A stretch of 64,000 bases of DNA from Neurospora intermedia (lineage: Eukaryota > Ascomycota > Sordariomycetes > Sordariales > Sordariaceae): assembly GCA_037102815.1 (NCBI GenBank), contig BTPP01000007.1, forward strand, positions 2,914,001 to 2,978,000, read 5' to 3'. The notes under the pieces were generated by a model. It saw nothing but the letters and a program-made list of their open reading frames with translations, did not search any database and was not told the DNA's origin. Of the stretch, positions 34,550 through 45,153 are shown piece after piece. The translations under genes and the position numbers were made by a program. Positions within the stretch are counted from its first letter, which is position 1; every line of letters begins with the position of its first letter.

Positions 34550-35419
34550 ATGGACGACTCGGACTCGGACTCGGACTCCTATATGTCTGACACGTCGATA
34601 TTCGACTTTGACGAACATCGCGCTGGGCCCACCAGTAGCTCCAATACCACACCCTTCGCGCCCATGCTTATTCACGCAACGGAGGACGCACAAAAGCTCC
34701 AGAAAATGAGCTTGGAGCTTGCATCTGCAAGAATGAAAATTATGAAACTCAAGGCCGTTGGTCAAACCCAAGAGGCCGTGATTCAGAAGCTTAGAGCTAC
34801 CCTTGAGGAGGAAAGAAAGAAAGAAAGAGGATAGCAACTGGCCAAGATGAGGCGCTACAGCAACACAAAGAAACCATACGGAGGTTGAGAGAGGAATATA
34901 CAAAAGCAGTGACGAAAATTGACGAGAAAGAGCACGCCAACTCAGTCATGACTGCTCTCAGATTGGAGGTTGCGGGGTTGCGAACGTCCCTAGATTTGAC
35001 TGAACAGCACCGCGATAAGGCTGTGAGCAACAACCTCGACCTTCAGCAGCGTCTGGAAGCAATAGAAGAGGACGTGTCTTGCATGAGTGAGCTACTGCAA
35101 GCTAACGAAGATTCTCAGGTGGTCTTTGGCGGCGCACCGACGCAAAATCGAAAAGCTATGCGGCGCAGAGAACAAGATGGCCCGTATCGAGAAGGTATTC
35201 AAGGAGTCATTCAAGAATGCCGGCACATCACTCATATCTATCAACGGCGTTTATGACTTGAAAGGGTCACTTCAGCTGTTACTTGAAAGGGACAAATCCA
35301 GGGCCAAGGAGCTTGACGATTCAAGAAACAATTGCTTGAGGCCAAAAATGCTAAACCACCCGAAGGAGGGAATCACGAAAGAGCAAAAAAGTGGTGGTGG
35401 ATGTCTTTTGATTGGATGA
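34550..35419 (+). pseudogene. Coiled-coil protein 1 of cluster, frameshifted
   Basis: Starts MDDSDSDSDSYMSDTS at a good ATG and turns into a coiled coil (LQKMSLELASARMKIMKL). The frame stops at 34834 right after a GAAA x4 microsatellite (34811-34826). The next frame continues the coil without a break (ALQQHKETIRRL, LRLEVAGLRTSLDLTEQH, LQQRLEAIEEDVSCM). Near 35110-35150 the frame shifts back and goes on (HRRKIEKLCGAENKMARIEK) to a stop at 35419. No GT-AG pair explains either change. One extra GAAA unit would join the first two frames. I read it as a damaged member of the cluster, or a phase-variable one; an assembly error at the repeat is possible. Confidence 0.55.
34811..34826 (+). repeat. 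GAAA x4 microsatellite at a frame break
   Basis: Four perfect GAAA units inside the coding region of coiled-coil gene 1, immediately before the premature TAG (34832-34834). A gain of one unit would change the frame to the one that continues the coil. Confidence 0.85.
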
Positions 35420-35645
35420 AGATATAGAGATCTGGCGAGGAAAGAAGACAGAGTGGGCGGTCATTACTCCTGATTCTAAGTGGACAGGGGCATCATCGAT
35501 CTGAAACGGAAGGCATAAGGGTAGTGCGTGGGATGGTCAATTGTGCCTTCCCTCTTCTTCCACACATCAAATCTAAGACTAGCACACCCACCAAAATCCA
35601 AGCCCTAACACAATTCCTCGCACACTCCAACTTTCTCACCATTCC

Positions 35646-36461
35646 ATGAGTCCATTCAGCCAAAGGTCAGCAACCAAACCCAACCTTGAGGCCACAAATC
35701 ATCTTACAATGTCCGCACAATCCCCCAAGCGCTCCACGCAGCCAATGCAGCCCGACCAGGCCCCAGCCTCACAAGCCCACGCTGACCAAGGCCCTGCCAA
35801 ACGCAAGGCAATGGAACAACCTCAAGACGGCCGGCGTCCAGCACGACCCGGTACTCTTCCCTTCATGTGGAACCTACCTACCACACCTTCTCTCCCCATC
35901 TTCAACGCCGATTCGACTCCCGTCATGTCTGATGACGAGTATGAACACGAACTTGAGCTCGAGAACGACGAGATCATAGACGAACTTCAGGAGGCCCAGG
36001 AGCAGCTGCATGAAGCAAAGAAGAAGATTGCTGCCCTTGAGAAACGTTTGAGGACCTACCAAGTCATTGTTCTCCCGATGGACTACAAGACCACAGAAAC
36101 TGCCGAGGAGTCTGAAAACGAAAAGAGTACACCTGAGCGTGAGGCGGAGGCTCTCAAGGCCATGTACGAAGAGAAAGAGGAGGACAACCACAAGGACGAT
36201 GACGAGGACAAGATTGAGACCTTCCGTGCGGTCTTGAAGGATATCGAATGGGCAGTGGAGGAACATCACAGACTCGTGGATCAGGCCCTCAAGGAGATTG
36301 AGAGTGGGCGCACTGGACCGGCGGGCAGATGTGATGGCTACAAGCCAGGGCAACTTCCCCTGTATATATTGGACAAGTCTCAATGCACCCTTGGGGTCGA
36401 TGTTTATGTGCTGAAGGACCTCTTTGAAGAGATTGCGGAGGAGGTAGGGCTTAGGGAGTAG
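35646..36461 (+). CDS. Coiled-coil protein 2 of cluster
   Basis: Uninterrupted frame of 271 residues; a second in-frame ATG at 35709 (MSAQSPKRS) would give 250. Residues 1-85 are Pro/Gln/Ala-rich and probably disordered. A heptad coil follows at about 96-140 (ELELENDEIIDELQEAQEQL, then EAKKKIAALEKRL). A second helical part is very acidic (EEKEEDNHKDDDEDK) and leads into FRAVLKDIEWAVEEHHRLVD near 197-216. No membrane helix or catalytic motif. It sits 0.2 kb after coiled-coil gene 1 and 0.45 kb before gene 3, same strand. Function unknown; a scaffold or structural role is only a guess. Confidence 0.7.
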   Translation: MSPFSQRSATKPNLEATNHLTMSAQSPKRSTQPMQPDQAPASQAHADQGPAKRKAMEQPQDGRRPARPGTLPFMWNLPTTPSLPIFNADSTPVMSDDEYEHELELENDEIIDELQEAQEQLHEAKKKIAALEKRLRTYQVIVLPMDYKTTETAEESENEKSTPEREAEALKAMYEEKEEDNHKDDDEDKIETFRAVLKDIEWAVEEHHRLVDQALKEIESGRTGPAGRCDGYKPGQLPLYILDKSQCTLGVDVYVLKDLFEEIAEEVGLRE

Positions 36462-36919
36462 TTTGTCATGCTATGGTCTGGCCTGTGTTCCTGGGAGAGG
36501 AGGTCTGCTGTTAGAGGCATCAAAACACCTCGACAAGCTGACATGCTTGTAGGTCACTCGTTCACAATTCTTATCTTTCCATGTAATTCGATTGATGTGG
36601 GAGGTGTATTTTACTGTAACTTAGAGACGCGATGTCAAATTTTGGAGAAACGCGAGTGTGTGTATCCCGCGACACGTTCCTTTCCTTCATACCAATTTCA
36701 GCTTGCGAAAATCCAAGCTCCAGCAACACCTTTCTCAGTTGATCCTCGGGTTCGAACGCCTATGCGATCTTCAAAGCCGGGCTAGCGCGACCATTTGCTC
36801 ATTTTGTAAGTTCAAGTGAAGTAAACCAATTCCGCGTTTCACAATAACGGGATGGACAGCTTTACTGATGTGACACGCTCTCGACAGGTACAATCCTCCG
36901 TTGGTAAATCCACATCGCA

Positions 36920-37591
36920 ATGGCGCGCAACGATCCTGCTATACAAGACGACACGCCGAACAACAGCAGCACTCAAATGCAACTTATATCTGCTTCAGCT
37001 GTGCCTACTCACCCTGCCCTTACCTCAATCCCGTTGCCGCACCTGGGCGACTTCATCAACAAGCTGGTTGATGACGCCTACAAGTTCCAGAACCTGAGTG
37101 TTGAACTTGATCAGACCAAGGAGAAGTTGCGCGAGGCGGAGAATAGGATTGCTGAGCTAGCGATCGACGACCAAACCATACAGGAAGATTTAAAAAACGT
37201 CAGAGAGCTTCTCGGCGTTGCCAGGGATGACGAAAGTTCTGCCAAGATCCAGCTGAGGGTTTACGAGGACTCGGTGAAGTCCCTCGAGGCTACTTTGAGA
37301 GGCATGGATTCTGCTTTACGAGACATGGGCACGACTTTGAACGGATCCATTCCCAGATCAAAGATCGCGAACTACCGATCCATCCTCGACAAGATTCACC
37401 AATGCCACATGGAGAACACGCTTGCTGTCAGTTCGATTCTCACTTATGACACAGAGAGGCGCAACAACCCTAGAGTTAACGAGCAGGTTAACAAATTGAA
37501 CGAAGCGACTTGTGATATCACTTCCCACTTCAACGCCCTGTATGACGCTTTTGAGTCCGACCTCACGGAAGGCAGCATCTCCAGCGTTTAG
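36920..37591 (+). CDS. Coiled-coil protein 3 of cluster, PHLGDFI motif
   Basis: Uninterrupted frame of 223 residues from ATG 36920. A polar N-terminus is followed by PHLGDFINKLVDDAYK at 40-55, which is repeated almost exactly in coiled-coil gene 4. A heptad coil follows (VELDQTKEKLREAENRIAEL, to about residue 145). After that comes a helical C-terminal part starting ANYRSILDKIHQCH and ending FNALYDAFESDLTEG. No signal peptide or membrane helix. The shared motif shows that genes 3 and 4 are paralogues. Function unknown. Confidence 0.72.
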   Translation: MARNDPAIQDDTPNNSSTQMQLISASAVPTHPALTSIPLPHLGDFINKLVDDAYKFQNLSVELDQTKEKLREAENRIAELAIDDQTIQEDLKNVRELLGVARDDESSAKIQLRVYEDSVKSLEATLRGMDSALRDMGTTLNGSIPRSKIANYRSILDKIHQCHMENTLAVSSILTYDTERRNNPRVNEQVNKLNEATCDITSHFNALYDAFESDLTEGSISSV

Positions 37592-39138
37592 CCACTGTCC
37601 ATGGTCAGTTCAAAGTTAGCGGCATTTCCCTGGGTTCAAACTTTGATCAGGGTAAGTTTGATTGGGTTTACACTGTTTCTCTTCGTTTCACTAACCTGTG
37701 TATGTACGCGCAGAAACGGATTTGATCGTATGCGGACAATTCTTTCGACTATACGAACAGATCCTGAAGAAGCAAATAATGCTTTGTCCAGTGCTCGAGG
37801 TTCGTGACTTGGAATCGGGTTCGATTGCATACAGACCATGTATGATGGTAATCATATGTGACGGATGTGATGTCGGTTTATTGCAGGGATTCTAGGCACG
37901 AGAGGAGCGAGAGATGTCATCAAGAGGTCGAGGATAATTTGCAGGTTGACCTGTGATTGTCTAGAAGTCATGTGGGTAGGTAGTTGTTTGTTCCTGTGTC
38001 TTGGCTTGGACATGTTATGGTTACTTGGTTGGAGTTGGTTTTGACATTGCAAGCTGAGTCATTTCGATGGGATAGCGAAGATACAACGTTTCATGATTTG
38101 CCACATAATCGAGCTACCTATATCGGTAGGTTCCGTTGCCTTCTCTCAAGGTTCAGTTGGAAAGTAGAACCGAGTGAGAAGGTTCAGGTTGCGTTTCCGC
38201 TCCTTCCTTCTTGGTTCTATTTCGCCTCCTTTTTTTTTTTTTTTTTCTTTTGGGGGGGGGGGGGGGGGGGGGGGGGCGCCCTGCTTCAAGGTTTTGCTCA
38301 TCCCACCATTACCCAAACTAACCTGAAATCCAAGCACCGCACTTACATAATGATGGCAGTGGAAGGCAGCACCTCCCAGATAATGGAAACTTCCATAACT
38401 TGACAAAGCTTCAGCGCACTCCAAGCCAAGATTGCGCGCATCCCACGTTTCAAGGTGTAAATTTGATTGCTTCAACCACAAACTACAGTACTACAAAACT
38501 TTGTATGTGAGAAGGTCTATGCTATGATTGTCTTATCGGTACGTGGTTTCACTTGGCTTGATACCCGGAATTGCATTCGCCGCACAAGCTTCTGCAAACA
38601 CACGGCCACAACCAAGCCTTTGAAAATGATATAAATGGCAAGCTGGTCCCAGTTAGTAGAGGCCTGCTTGTAAATACTGTAGATTTTGCTTTACGTATAC
38701 GAAGTCGAAATGTGGTCTGAAATGGTCCCCGACGTCTCAGGACGCAGGGTGCGCGGATGTTAGGCTCAGGGTGCGCTGAGGTTCTTTCGTAAATATCACT
38801 GAAACTGTTTTGTCATTTCACCCTCCTCCGAGTGTAATTTTCACAGGTTGACATGGACATGTTACTTAGTCATCTTACACCCTGAGGCACAACCTGCTGG
38901 GTCAATTTTCCCATTCACTGGGCTTTCCATTCACCGTGGCTCCCTTCCGGTACTTACCTTTTCGCCGCAGCCCTGGTTTCTCAGTCCTCTTCCCTCACCT
39001 CCACAGAACGAACCAAGCCCTTCTCTGTCGTCGGCTTCCCACCCCTGTCACGCGCAACACTTCAGAGCATCGCGACAAGCACGATCTAGGCTCCGCACTT
39101 TCCATTTCGAATTTTCGACAGTTACCAACCAACCCACC
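37592..39138. other. Intergenic within the coiled-coil cluster
   Basis: 1.5 kb between coiled-coil genes 3 and 4, with the T/G homopolymer tract at 38230-38276. No supported gene. Confidence 0.5.
38230..38276 (+). repeat. T17-C-T4-G25 homopolymer tract
   Basis: Seventeen T, one C, four T, then 25 consecutive G. Mirrors the pyrimidine tract plus G-run read on the minus strand at 27331-27353. Confidence 0.92.
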
Positions 39139-39945
39139 ATGGAAGAGAATCCGGCCGACCCTTCCACTTCTCGGGCGGCGACCAAGCTTACCACTGAAAG
39201 CCCGTTGCTTCCTTCTCAACCTTTCCGTAACGGCACCGAGAATGACTTCCAGTCCTCCTCACTGCCCCACTTGGGTGACTTCATCACGAAGTTGATCGAG
39301 GACGCGTACAAACTCCAGAGCGCGAACGCAGAACTCGAGCGCACCAAACAACTCTTGCGGGAGGCCGAGGACAAGCTTGCTTCTTCCGAGGAGAGCAAAT
39401 CTCATTTGATCACAGAGATTGACAGAACAAAGCAACAATTGCGTCGGGCTGAGAATGCGCTCAAGAGAGAACAGAAGATGACCGAGCGACTCGAAGCAGA
39501 CAATGTGTCGCTCAAAGCTAATCTGCGCAACCACCAAGACTTGCTGAATGACACTGAGAGTCTTCGCATCAGGGCGAAAAACAAGCTGCGAGTAGTTGAG
39601 AGTCGCACAACCATTCTCGAGGCTGTTATCAGGAAGAAGAATGAGGCTTTGGAGCAAAAAGATGAGGAGATGCAGTTCAGGATTCACAGCTACAGAGACT
39701 ACCTGAGGAAGATTGAAGGCCAGTTTCGAAAGACCTGGTCGATTATCCGCCTACTCGCTGCCTCCAACTTTTGTGGGGTGAAGGACGGTCTCATATCTGG
39801 TATCTTCAACAACCATGACGTGCTTGAAGAGGGATTAATATTGGCAGAGATCACGAGGGAGATGGATGGGGAGTTTGTCGAATTCGTCCGGGAATTCAGA
39901 CGGGATCTTCGCCGCACCAGGGCCTCGGTCGGTTGTCTTGTTTGA
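39139..39945 (+). CDS. Coiled-coil protein 4 of cluster, PHLGDFI motif
   Basis: 268 residues from the ATG at 39139 (context caccATGg); the frame is also open upstream, but without a better start. A Ser/Thr/Pro-rich N-terminus is followed by PHLGDFITKLIEDAYK at 43-58, the motif shared with gene 3. A long coil follows to about residue 175, with two similar stretches (LERTKQLLREAEDKL and IDRTKQQLRRAENAL) that look like an internal duplication. The C-terminal helical part starts SYRDYLRKIEGQFRKTW, comparable to ANYRSILDKIHQCH in gene 3, and ends FRRDLRRTRASVGCLV. No known domain. The order motif, coil, Y+..L.KI helix is the same in both proteins. Confidence 0.75.
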   Translation: MEENPADPSTSRAATKLTTESPLLPSQPFRNGTENDFQSSSLPHLGDFITKLIEDAYKLQSANAELERTKQLLREAEDKLASSEESKSHLITEIDRTKQQLRRAENALKREQKMTERLEADNVSLKANLRNHQDLLNDTESLRIRAKNKLRVVESRTTILEAVIRKKNEALEQKDEEMQFRIHSYRDYLRKIEGQFRKTWSIIRLLAASNFCGVKDGLISGIFNNHDVLEEGLILAEITREMDGEFVEFVREFRRDLRRTRASVGCLV

Positions 39946-41461
39946 GATGCTCTACACATGAGGTGAGTTAACACGTCTCTATAGCTCTTTCACTGTCAAA
40001 ATCAGTGGTTACAGTAACTTACTTTACAGACCAACCACGATGTAGATATCGGCTTATTTGTTTGATGCATTCTTGTATGGATGTCGAGGCTCAAAATCTT
40101 TGTGGATGGTTATGGAGCGGTTTGTAGGATACCTTTCTGTCCTTGAGCTTCGCACAGCTTCGAAGTTGGCCTTGACCTACGCTTGCCGCTATAAATACCT
40201 AGTGGTAGTTTGGAGGGGCCGCTAGTTTTACCGGTTAGCGGAATAGGAGGACAGATTTCGAGGATTGGTAGGCTTGTGAGGTGTGAAAGAATTTTGATGC
40301 CATAGCTTATTGTGGAACATGTATGACTGGCAATAAAGGGTTCAAGACAGGGGCCTGAAATACTTTGTGTATTTCGAGGAGGGTATAAGCGGTAAAGCAT
40401 CAAAAGGGGTGTTACAAGCCTCACGTCTTCAACCAAAATGGATTTGAGACGAGGACTCTCTGGGCCAGCCGCCAGCGGCACCGAGAGATGGTTATCACGA
40501 GCCATAGACTTTTCTTGCGCACGTCTAAAAGCAATCCAAGAACGAGGAGAAAACAGCGTCCCGCAAAGACTCGGGGCGTTGACTTTTAGGTTCCCAGGAC
40601 ATGGAAGTCAGGCATAATTTGTAAGCAAACTGCCCGAATATGTGCGCTTTATGCCCGCAAAAGAGAGGGGGGGGAGGGGGGGAAATAATGCTAACCTAAG
40701 GTACTGTAAATTCGATTTCTCCAATTATCTGCCTTTCCCTACGTGGAGATGTTCAGAATCACCGTCCTGCGTAGAATCTCTGCTGAGCATAAATGTTGCA
40801 GTATGCTGACAGATCATGCCTGATGTCTTGGGAACTTAGAAATCAACGCCCTGAAACTTTGCGGTGTATGTTCAAGCCACAGAGTATGCACGCTTCGCGG
40901 CATGTAGGCGATGTGCCCGGATTTCTGTACATTATTTTCCAGATTTCGGTCAACAAAATTTGCTCCTCTATTTCCCCTCCCTACCTAGGTACTTATCTGC
41001 TCTCTCTCTTCTTAGTCGATTCTCTCTTTTCCCTTTCTCTTTTGTCCTTTTCACTGTTTTTCATTCACCGGACAATCATCGTCTCCAAATACCAACCACA
41101 AAGCTCGTCAGATCTCGTGTACAATTCAAGTCAGGCACGCCGCAGCTCAACCCACTCATTTTCTTCCCATCGGACGGCATTCCTCCGACAAGCAGTAGGT
41201 ATTTCATTTGCCCGCACCATCCTCTTGTTGAATGTGTTGAACAATCGATCCACATATGGATAACTTACTCGCTCTCGTTTCACATCTTGTATCTATATAT
41301 TCTCTTACTCTCGCACTCTCCTTCTTTTCTTCTCTTTCTTCTTCTTTAATCAATAAGTTCACCACCACACTCGCTTACCCTCGTGATGTCTCGCTTCACT
41401 TCAACACCTCTCACAGCCCAGCCACGAACTCACGAGGGTGTCGTTTACAGATCGATATAGC
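39946..41461. other. Intergenic within cluster, pyrimidine-rich leader
   Basis: 1.5 kb between coiled-coil genes 4 and 5. A 131-codon minus frame at 40110-40505 is unsupported. 41000-41350 is strongly C/T-rich, as in leaders of strongly transcribed fungal genes, and is probably the promoter/5' UTR of gene 5. A CCTAGGTACTT patch lies at 40984-40994. Confidence 0.5.
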
Positions 41462-43054
41462 ATGCAACTTACGCCTCCCAGCGATACGAACGCTCACGTA
41501 GCCGGCACCTCGAGCGAGCAAAAAACCGATCCGATGTCGGCAGAGGCAAACGCACCTAAGATGGACAACACCATGTTGACAGCGGAGAACGAGAAGTTGA
41601 AAGCGGAGTTGGAAGGCGTCAAGCAAGAGCTGCGTACGGCACAGATCAAGGCGGAAATGGAAGAGAAGGCAAGGGAGGAAGAAGCCGAAAAGCTGCAAAA
41701 GGCAAACGAGAGCCTCGAGGCTGCCCAGGGAAAGATTTGTTCGGTCAATGAAGCCAACAACGACATGGTTTTGGCCTTCCATACCACTGGATACCAGCTG
41801 CACAAGGCGACCGAGGAGGCCATTTCTGCTCAGCGCGAACGGGATGCTCTCCAAAAGGAGCTCGAGGGCATCAAATTTGTACGAGACGCCCTCAAATCGG
41901 AGCTCCGGACGAAGGAGCGTGAGTTGTGCAAGAGCCGGGCAGAAATGTCTCTTCAGGGCGAGTGCCTCGAAACTACCAAGGAGCGATTGCTTGCGGTGGA
42001 AAACATGCTGCACAATTCCCGGAAAACGAGTACCACTGTGACTTCCGAGCTTGAGTTCACCAAGCAGATACTTAAAGGCGCAAACGATGAGATTTGTGCT
42101 CGCGCATCTGCACAGGCTGCTCTACAAACAGAGCTCGAGGACACGAAGCACAAGCTGCACTTGGCAGTGAAGGAGAAGGCGTCCAGCGAAACGGAGAGGA
42201 CGCTTCTGGATTCATCGCTCGCGATGACCAAGCTGCATTTGAGCAGGGTAGATGCTTTACTTGCTGCTTGTGTGTCAGAGAACAATGTCCTGAAAAGTTT
42301 TCTTTCGGGTCATTCCGCCACCATCGAAACCGCAGTCTCCCACATTTTCGACAAGATGGCTGCCCTCGACCATTCTATCGCAGGAAGATTGTCTGCTTTC
42401 GAGAACTCGGTCACCTCTACCATGGGCGAGCTACACAGCGGAGTTCAGAGCAACGTGGAGCTGGTCGAGGGGCTCAAGCTTCAGTTGAGCGAAGCAAAGC
42501 TGCCGGCTGGTGTTCTTGAGGCCACCACGGCTACGGCTGAAGATAGCAAACAGTGCGCTGAGAGCAGCTCCATGGATATTATAGATGAACCAACACCCAT
42601 GCCAGCATCTCTCAAGCTGCGGTTGCGAGAGATAGTAGAGGAGATCAAGCGTCTCACGCAGGCGGGTAGCGTCGCTGAAGATCCCGATGCCGCTGATCCG
42701 GAGATTAGTTGTGAAGTCAACGAGATATTTGGTGACTATTTGACCCACGTCGTGGAGCAAATGGTCAAGGAGGAGAAAGCAGTCCAGGAGGCCATTCGTA
42801 AGGCTAGGGAGAGGATTATCAAACACCAAGACTGGTTGTACAGGTTCCGTAAGGTGATTGGGCAAGATGAAAGCTTTTTCGATGAATTGACGCATCATGG
42901 GTTGCGTTTTAAGTGTTGGAAGCGGTGCGAATCTTTGATCAAGATTCTTTTCGAAGTGGAAGAGCAGTATGATGGTGTTATAGATCACTTGGATACAATA
43001 CTGGAAGAATGTGACGAGATGGTAGAGGGCCGTGAAGCTGCGCTGGAGCTATGA
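41462..43054 (+). CDS. Coiled-coil protein 5 of cluster, long
   Basis: 530 residues from the ATG at 41462 (MQLTPPSDTNAHVAG). A short polar N-terminus precedes almost continuous coiled coil from about 38 to 265 (ENEKLKAELEGVKQELRTAQ; LEFTKQILKGANDEI; LQTELEDTKHKLHLAVKEK). Residues ~285-345 form a helical part with IFDKMAALDHSIAGRLSAFE. An acidic linker (about 360-420) follows, then a second helical region at 420-530 that includes KHQDWLYRFRKVIGQDESFF, again an aromatic-plus-KxI helix like those near the ends of proteins 3 and 4. No ATPase head, so not SMC or myosin. Similar in style to proteins 1-4, with weaker sequence likeness. Function unknown. Confidence 0.75.
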   Translation: MQLTPPSDTNAHVAGTSSEQKTDPMSAEANAPKMDNTMLTAENEKLKAELEGVKQELRTAQIKAEMEEKAREEEAEKLQKANESLEAAQGKICSVNEANNDMVLAFHTTGYQLHKATEEAISAQRERDALQKELEGIKFVRDALKSELRTKERELCKSRAEMSLQGECLETTKERLLAVENMLHNSRKTSTTVTSELEFTKQILKGANDEICARASAQAALQTELEDTKHKLHLAVKEKASSETERTLLDSSLAMTKLHLSRVDALLAACVSENNVLKSFLSGHSATIETAVSHIFDKMAALDHSIAGRLSAFENSVTSTMGELHSGVQSNVELVEGLKLQLSEAKLPAGVLEATTATAEDSKQCAESSSMDIIDEPTPMPASLKLRLREIVEEIKRLTQAGSVAEDPDAADPEISCEVNEIFGDYLTHVVEQMVKEEKAVQEAIRKARERIIKHQDWLYRFRKVIGQDESFFDELTHHGLRFKCWKRCESLIKILFEVEEQYDGVIDHLDTILEECDEMVEGREAALEL

Positions 43055-43817
43055 AAGCTAGAATCAGGGTTGAGGTTTGGATCAATGACTGGCTTGGCAT
43101 GGTAGGAGGGTGATGTGATGTATATGACTGGTAATCAACCACATCTTTCCCATGGCACAGAGCAAATCTTGGTTACAGCTATTCGGGAGATGAATCGAAA
43201 CGGAAGTGGAAGTTTTGTTCAACGGCGGGTGAGAAAGGTGGCAATCGACAGGGGCAGTTAGGCTCTGCAGTAGTGCTGTAACTGGCGTGTTCCGGCTGCG
43301 CAGATAGGGCACGCCTTCCCTAAACTTCTTTCCAATTTGCAGTCACCTTCCCTGATCGATTCGCGTGGGACCATCCCTTTTCCTTTTTTTCTTTTCTTTC
43401 TTTTCTCTTTCTTGAAAGAGGGGAGCTCGCTACTACACATCTCATTCCCTCGGGCGGCGGAGGTAGGTAGAGCGCTGAGGATCGGAGGTCAGTTCCTGTC
43501 TGTTTCCCCAACTCTGCTGTCCATTTTGTAGATGTCAAGTAGGCTACCCCTATCTTGTGCATTGCCGAATCCACAAATGTAAACAATCACCAAGTGCATC
43601 TCGTTCATTGTGTCACACACTCACAGTGGTCCTCCAGCTCCTGAGTCTCGAACATTATATTTGACCCTTAGTTACTATAGTAGAACTACAACATGACGTT
43701 TGATGATACTTTAAATACTATCTACCCCTTGCATACCAAAGGAAGACTGACATCGATCTAATCCCTCCAAACCCAGGTATCAAGCCTTGTGTTACACTTA
43801 CATAGCTACCATAGAAG
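43055..43817. other. Intergenic between convergent genes
   Basis: 0.76 kb between coiled-coil gene 5 and secreted protein A. Nothing gene-like beyond short frames. Confidence 0.5.
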
Positions 43818-44621
43818 CTACTTCCCACAGAAGAACCAAGTATGAAAAATGAGGTAGGCCTGCTTCGGTGCGACGTTTTGCACAACTTTCCACGCTGACC
43901 CGTCCGTGCCCGGGTATAGTGGAAGAATGGTCACCGAGAGTTTCCCATCTCTCTGCCAGAGAATCTTTGGTCTGAACACAAACATCATCCGTCTCAAGTC
44001 AGCAAGTTTTCAAGGAGAGCCATGCATTTCCTTCACGATACACCTCTACCGTACGGCTAGAGTTTTTCATCATGCCCCACAGCAACTCTGCAGCATTCAA
44101 AGGGATAGAAAAGAAACTTACGGAAGTCTGACACCCTCTTGACCAGTAAACACCGTGGCGATCGCACCCTCAGAGCCCGCCGCTCCCACCGACGTCCAAA
44201 GATCCTCCTGCTGATTCCACCCCATGCGCTTGTACGACAGTAGCTCCGTGTACCGGGCGTTGAGGATAGCGATATGAGCGAACTGGGTGTTCGGCGGACT
44301 GCCCGCGGCCATCGGCTGGTGCACGACTACCCTACACACCTTGTCTTCTGGGCTGGCGCCGTCATTGGAGTCGACGCCGGCTTCGCACCAGGGGCAAAAG
44401 CGCTCGCCGATGGAGGACCAGTCGTTCCAGTTGGCGTCTGCCCGGATGTTCAGGATCTGAGAGTTATTGTTGGCCTGAGAGTTGCCTGTGCCTGGAGTAG
44501 GAATGGACTTGGAAGAGGTGCCACCTGGACCGGGGAGAATATTGGGTGCTGGGGAGGCCTGGGCGGGGTAGTTGCCGGTGAAGAGAAAGATGAAGAAGAA
44601 GGGAAGGAGCGATGCCAACAT
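43818..44621 (-). CDS. Small secreted protein A of a tandem pair
   Basis: Exons 44621-44122 and 43971-43818 with a 150-nt intron (donor GTAAGT, acceptor GTTCAG) give 217 residues. The start MLASLLPFFFIFLFTG and AQA at about 22 form a clear signal peptide. A Pro/Gly/Ser/Asn linker follows, then the block shared with B: RFCPWC, VVHQP, FAHIAILN, TELLSYKRMGW. The second exon holds KLSVTILPLYPG and ends FHTWFFCGK. Cysteines are few. No catalytic motif is known to me. The protein is probably exported; role (effector-like, wall or self-recognition) is unknown. The pair A/B shares exon layout and intron phase, so it arose by tandem duplication. Confidence 0.75.
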
Positions 44622-45153
44622 TATGGCTGTGAGGAATTGATAGAGGTAAGTTGGGAAGGAACGAATAAAGTTGGTTGACTCGCTGAAATCCTGGATGAAG
44701 AAAGTGAACCGGTGCCGAAAACAAACAAGTTGTTTGCAAGTCCACCAGGGCTCCGCGGGCGGGGGGCATTGATGGTTTGTATTTTCTCGTTCCCTCTCAT
44801 GTCCAGTAGATTGATGCAAGTAAATTAACCTTGTGGCACGTATTATCGGCATGGTTCTTTGACGATTGTGACGTATACAAAGATTCTCAACCCCCCTCCT
44901 GCACCAGCATCCTGACAAGAAAGGCAGTCTTTTGTCCCCGATCCCACCGAACGACAAAGCCTGATTACAACTTTACTCACACGATGTGATTACCAACGCA
45001 CAGTAGAGCTCGAAATCAGAGGTTATCCGCTCTAATAATAGCACACACGGTCAAATTGTGTTGTTGCTCTAAATCAATTCCTCCTGTGACCTCACCAACT
45101 CACCCTCATAACACCCTCGCACAATAGAATACAGCCTTTTTTCCGCACCACAA
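44622..45153. other. Intergenic between the tandem secreted-protein genes
   Basis: 0.53 kb; promoter of A and 3' end of B. Nothing else recognised. Confidence 0.5.

Noticed and set aside
40110-40505. 131-codon minus-strand frame with ATG inside the coiled-coil cluster
   Set aside because: Pro/Leu/Ser-rich, no motif and opposite in strand to its neighbours; not enough support.
41462-43054. SMC or myosin-like motor protein
   Set aside because: No Walker motifs or head domain; only coil and helical segments.
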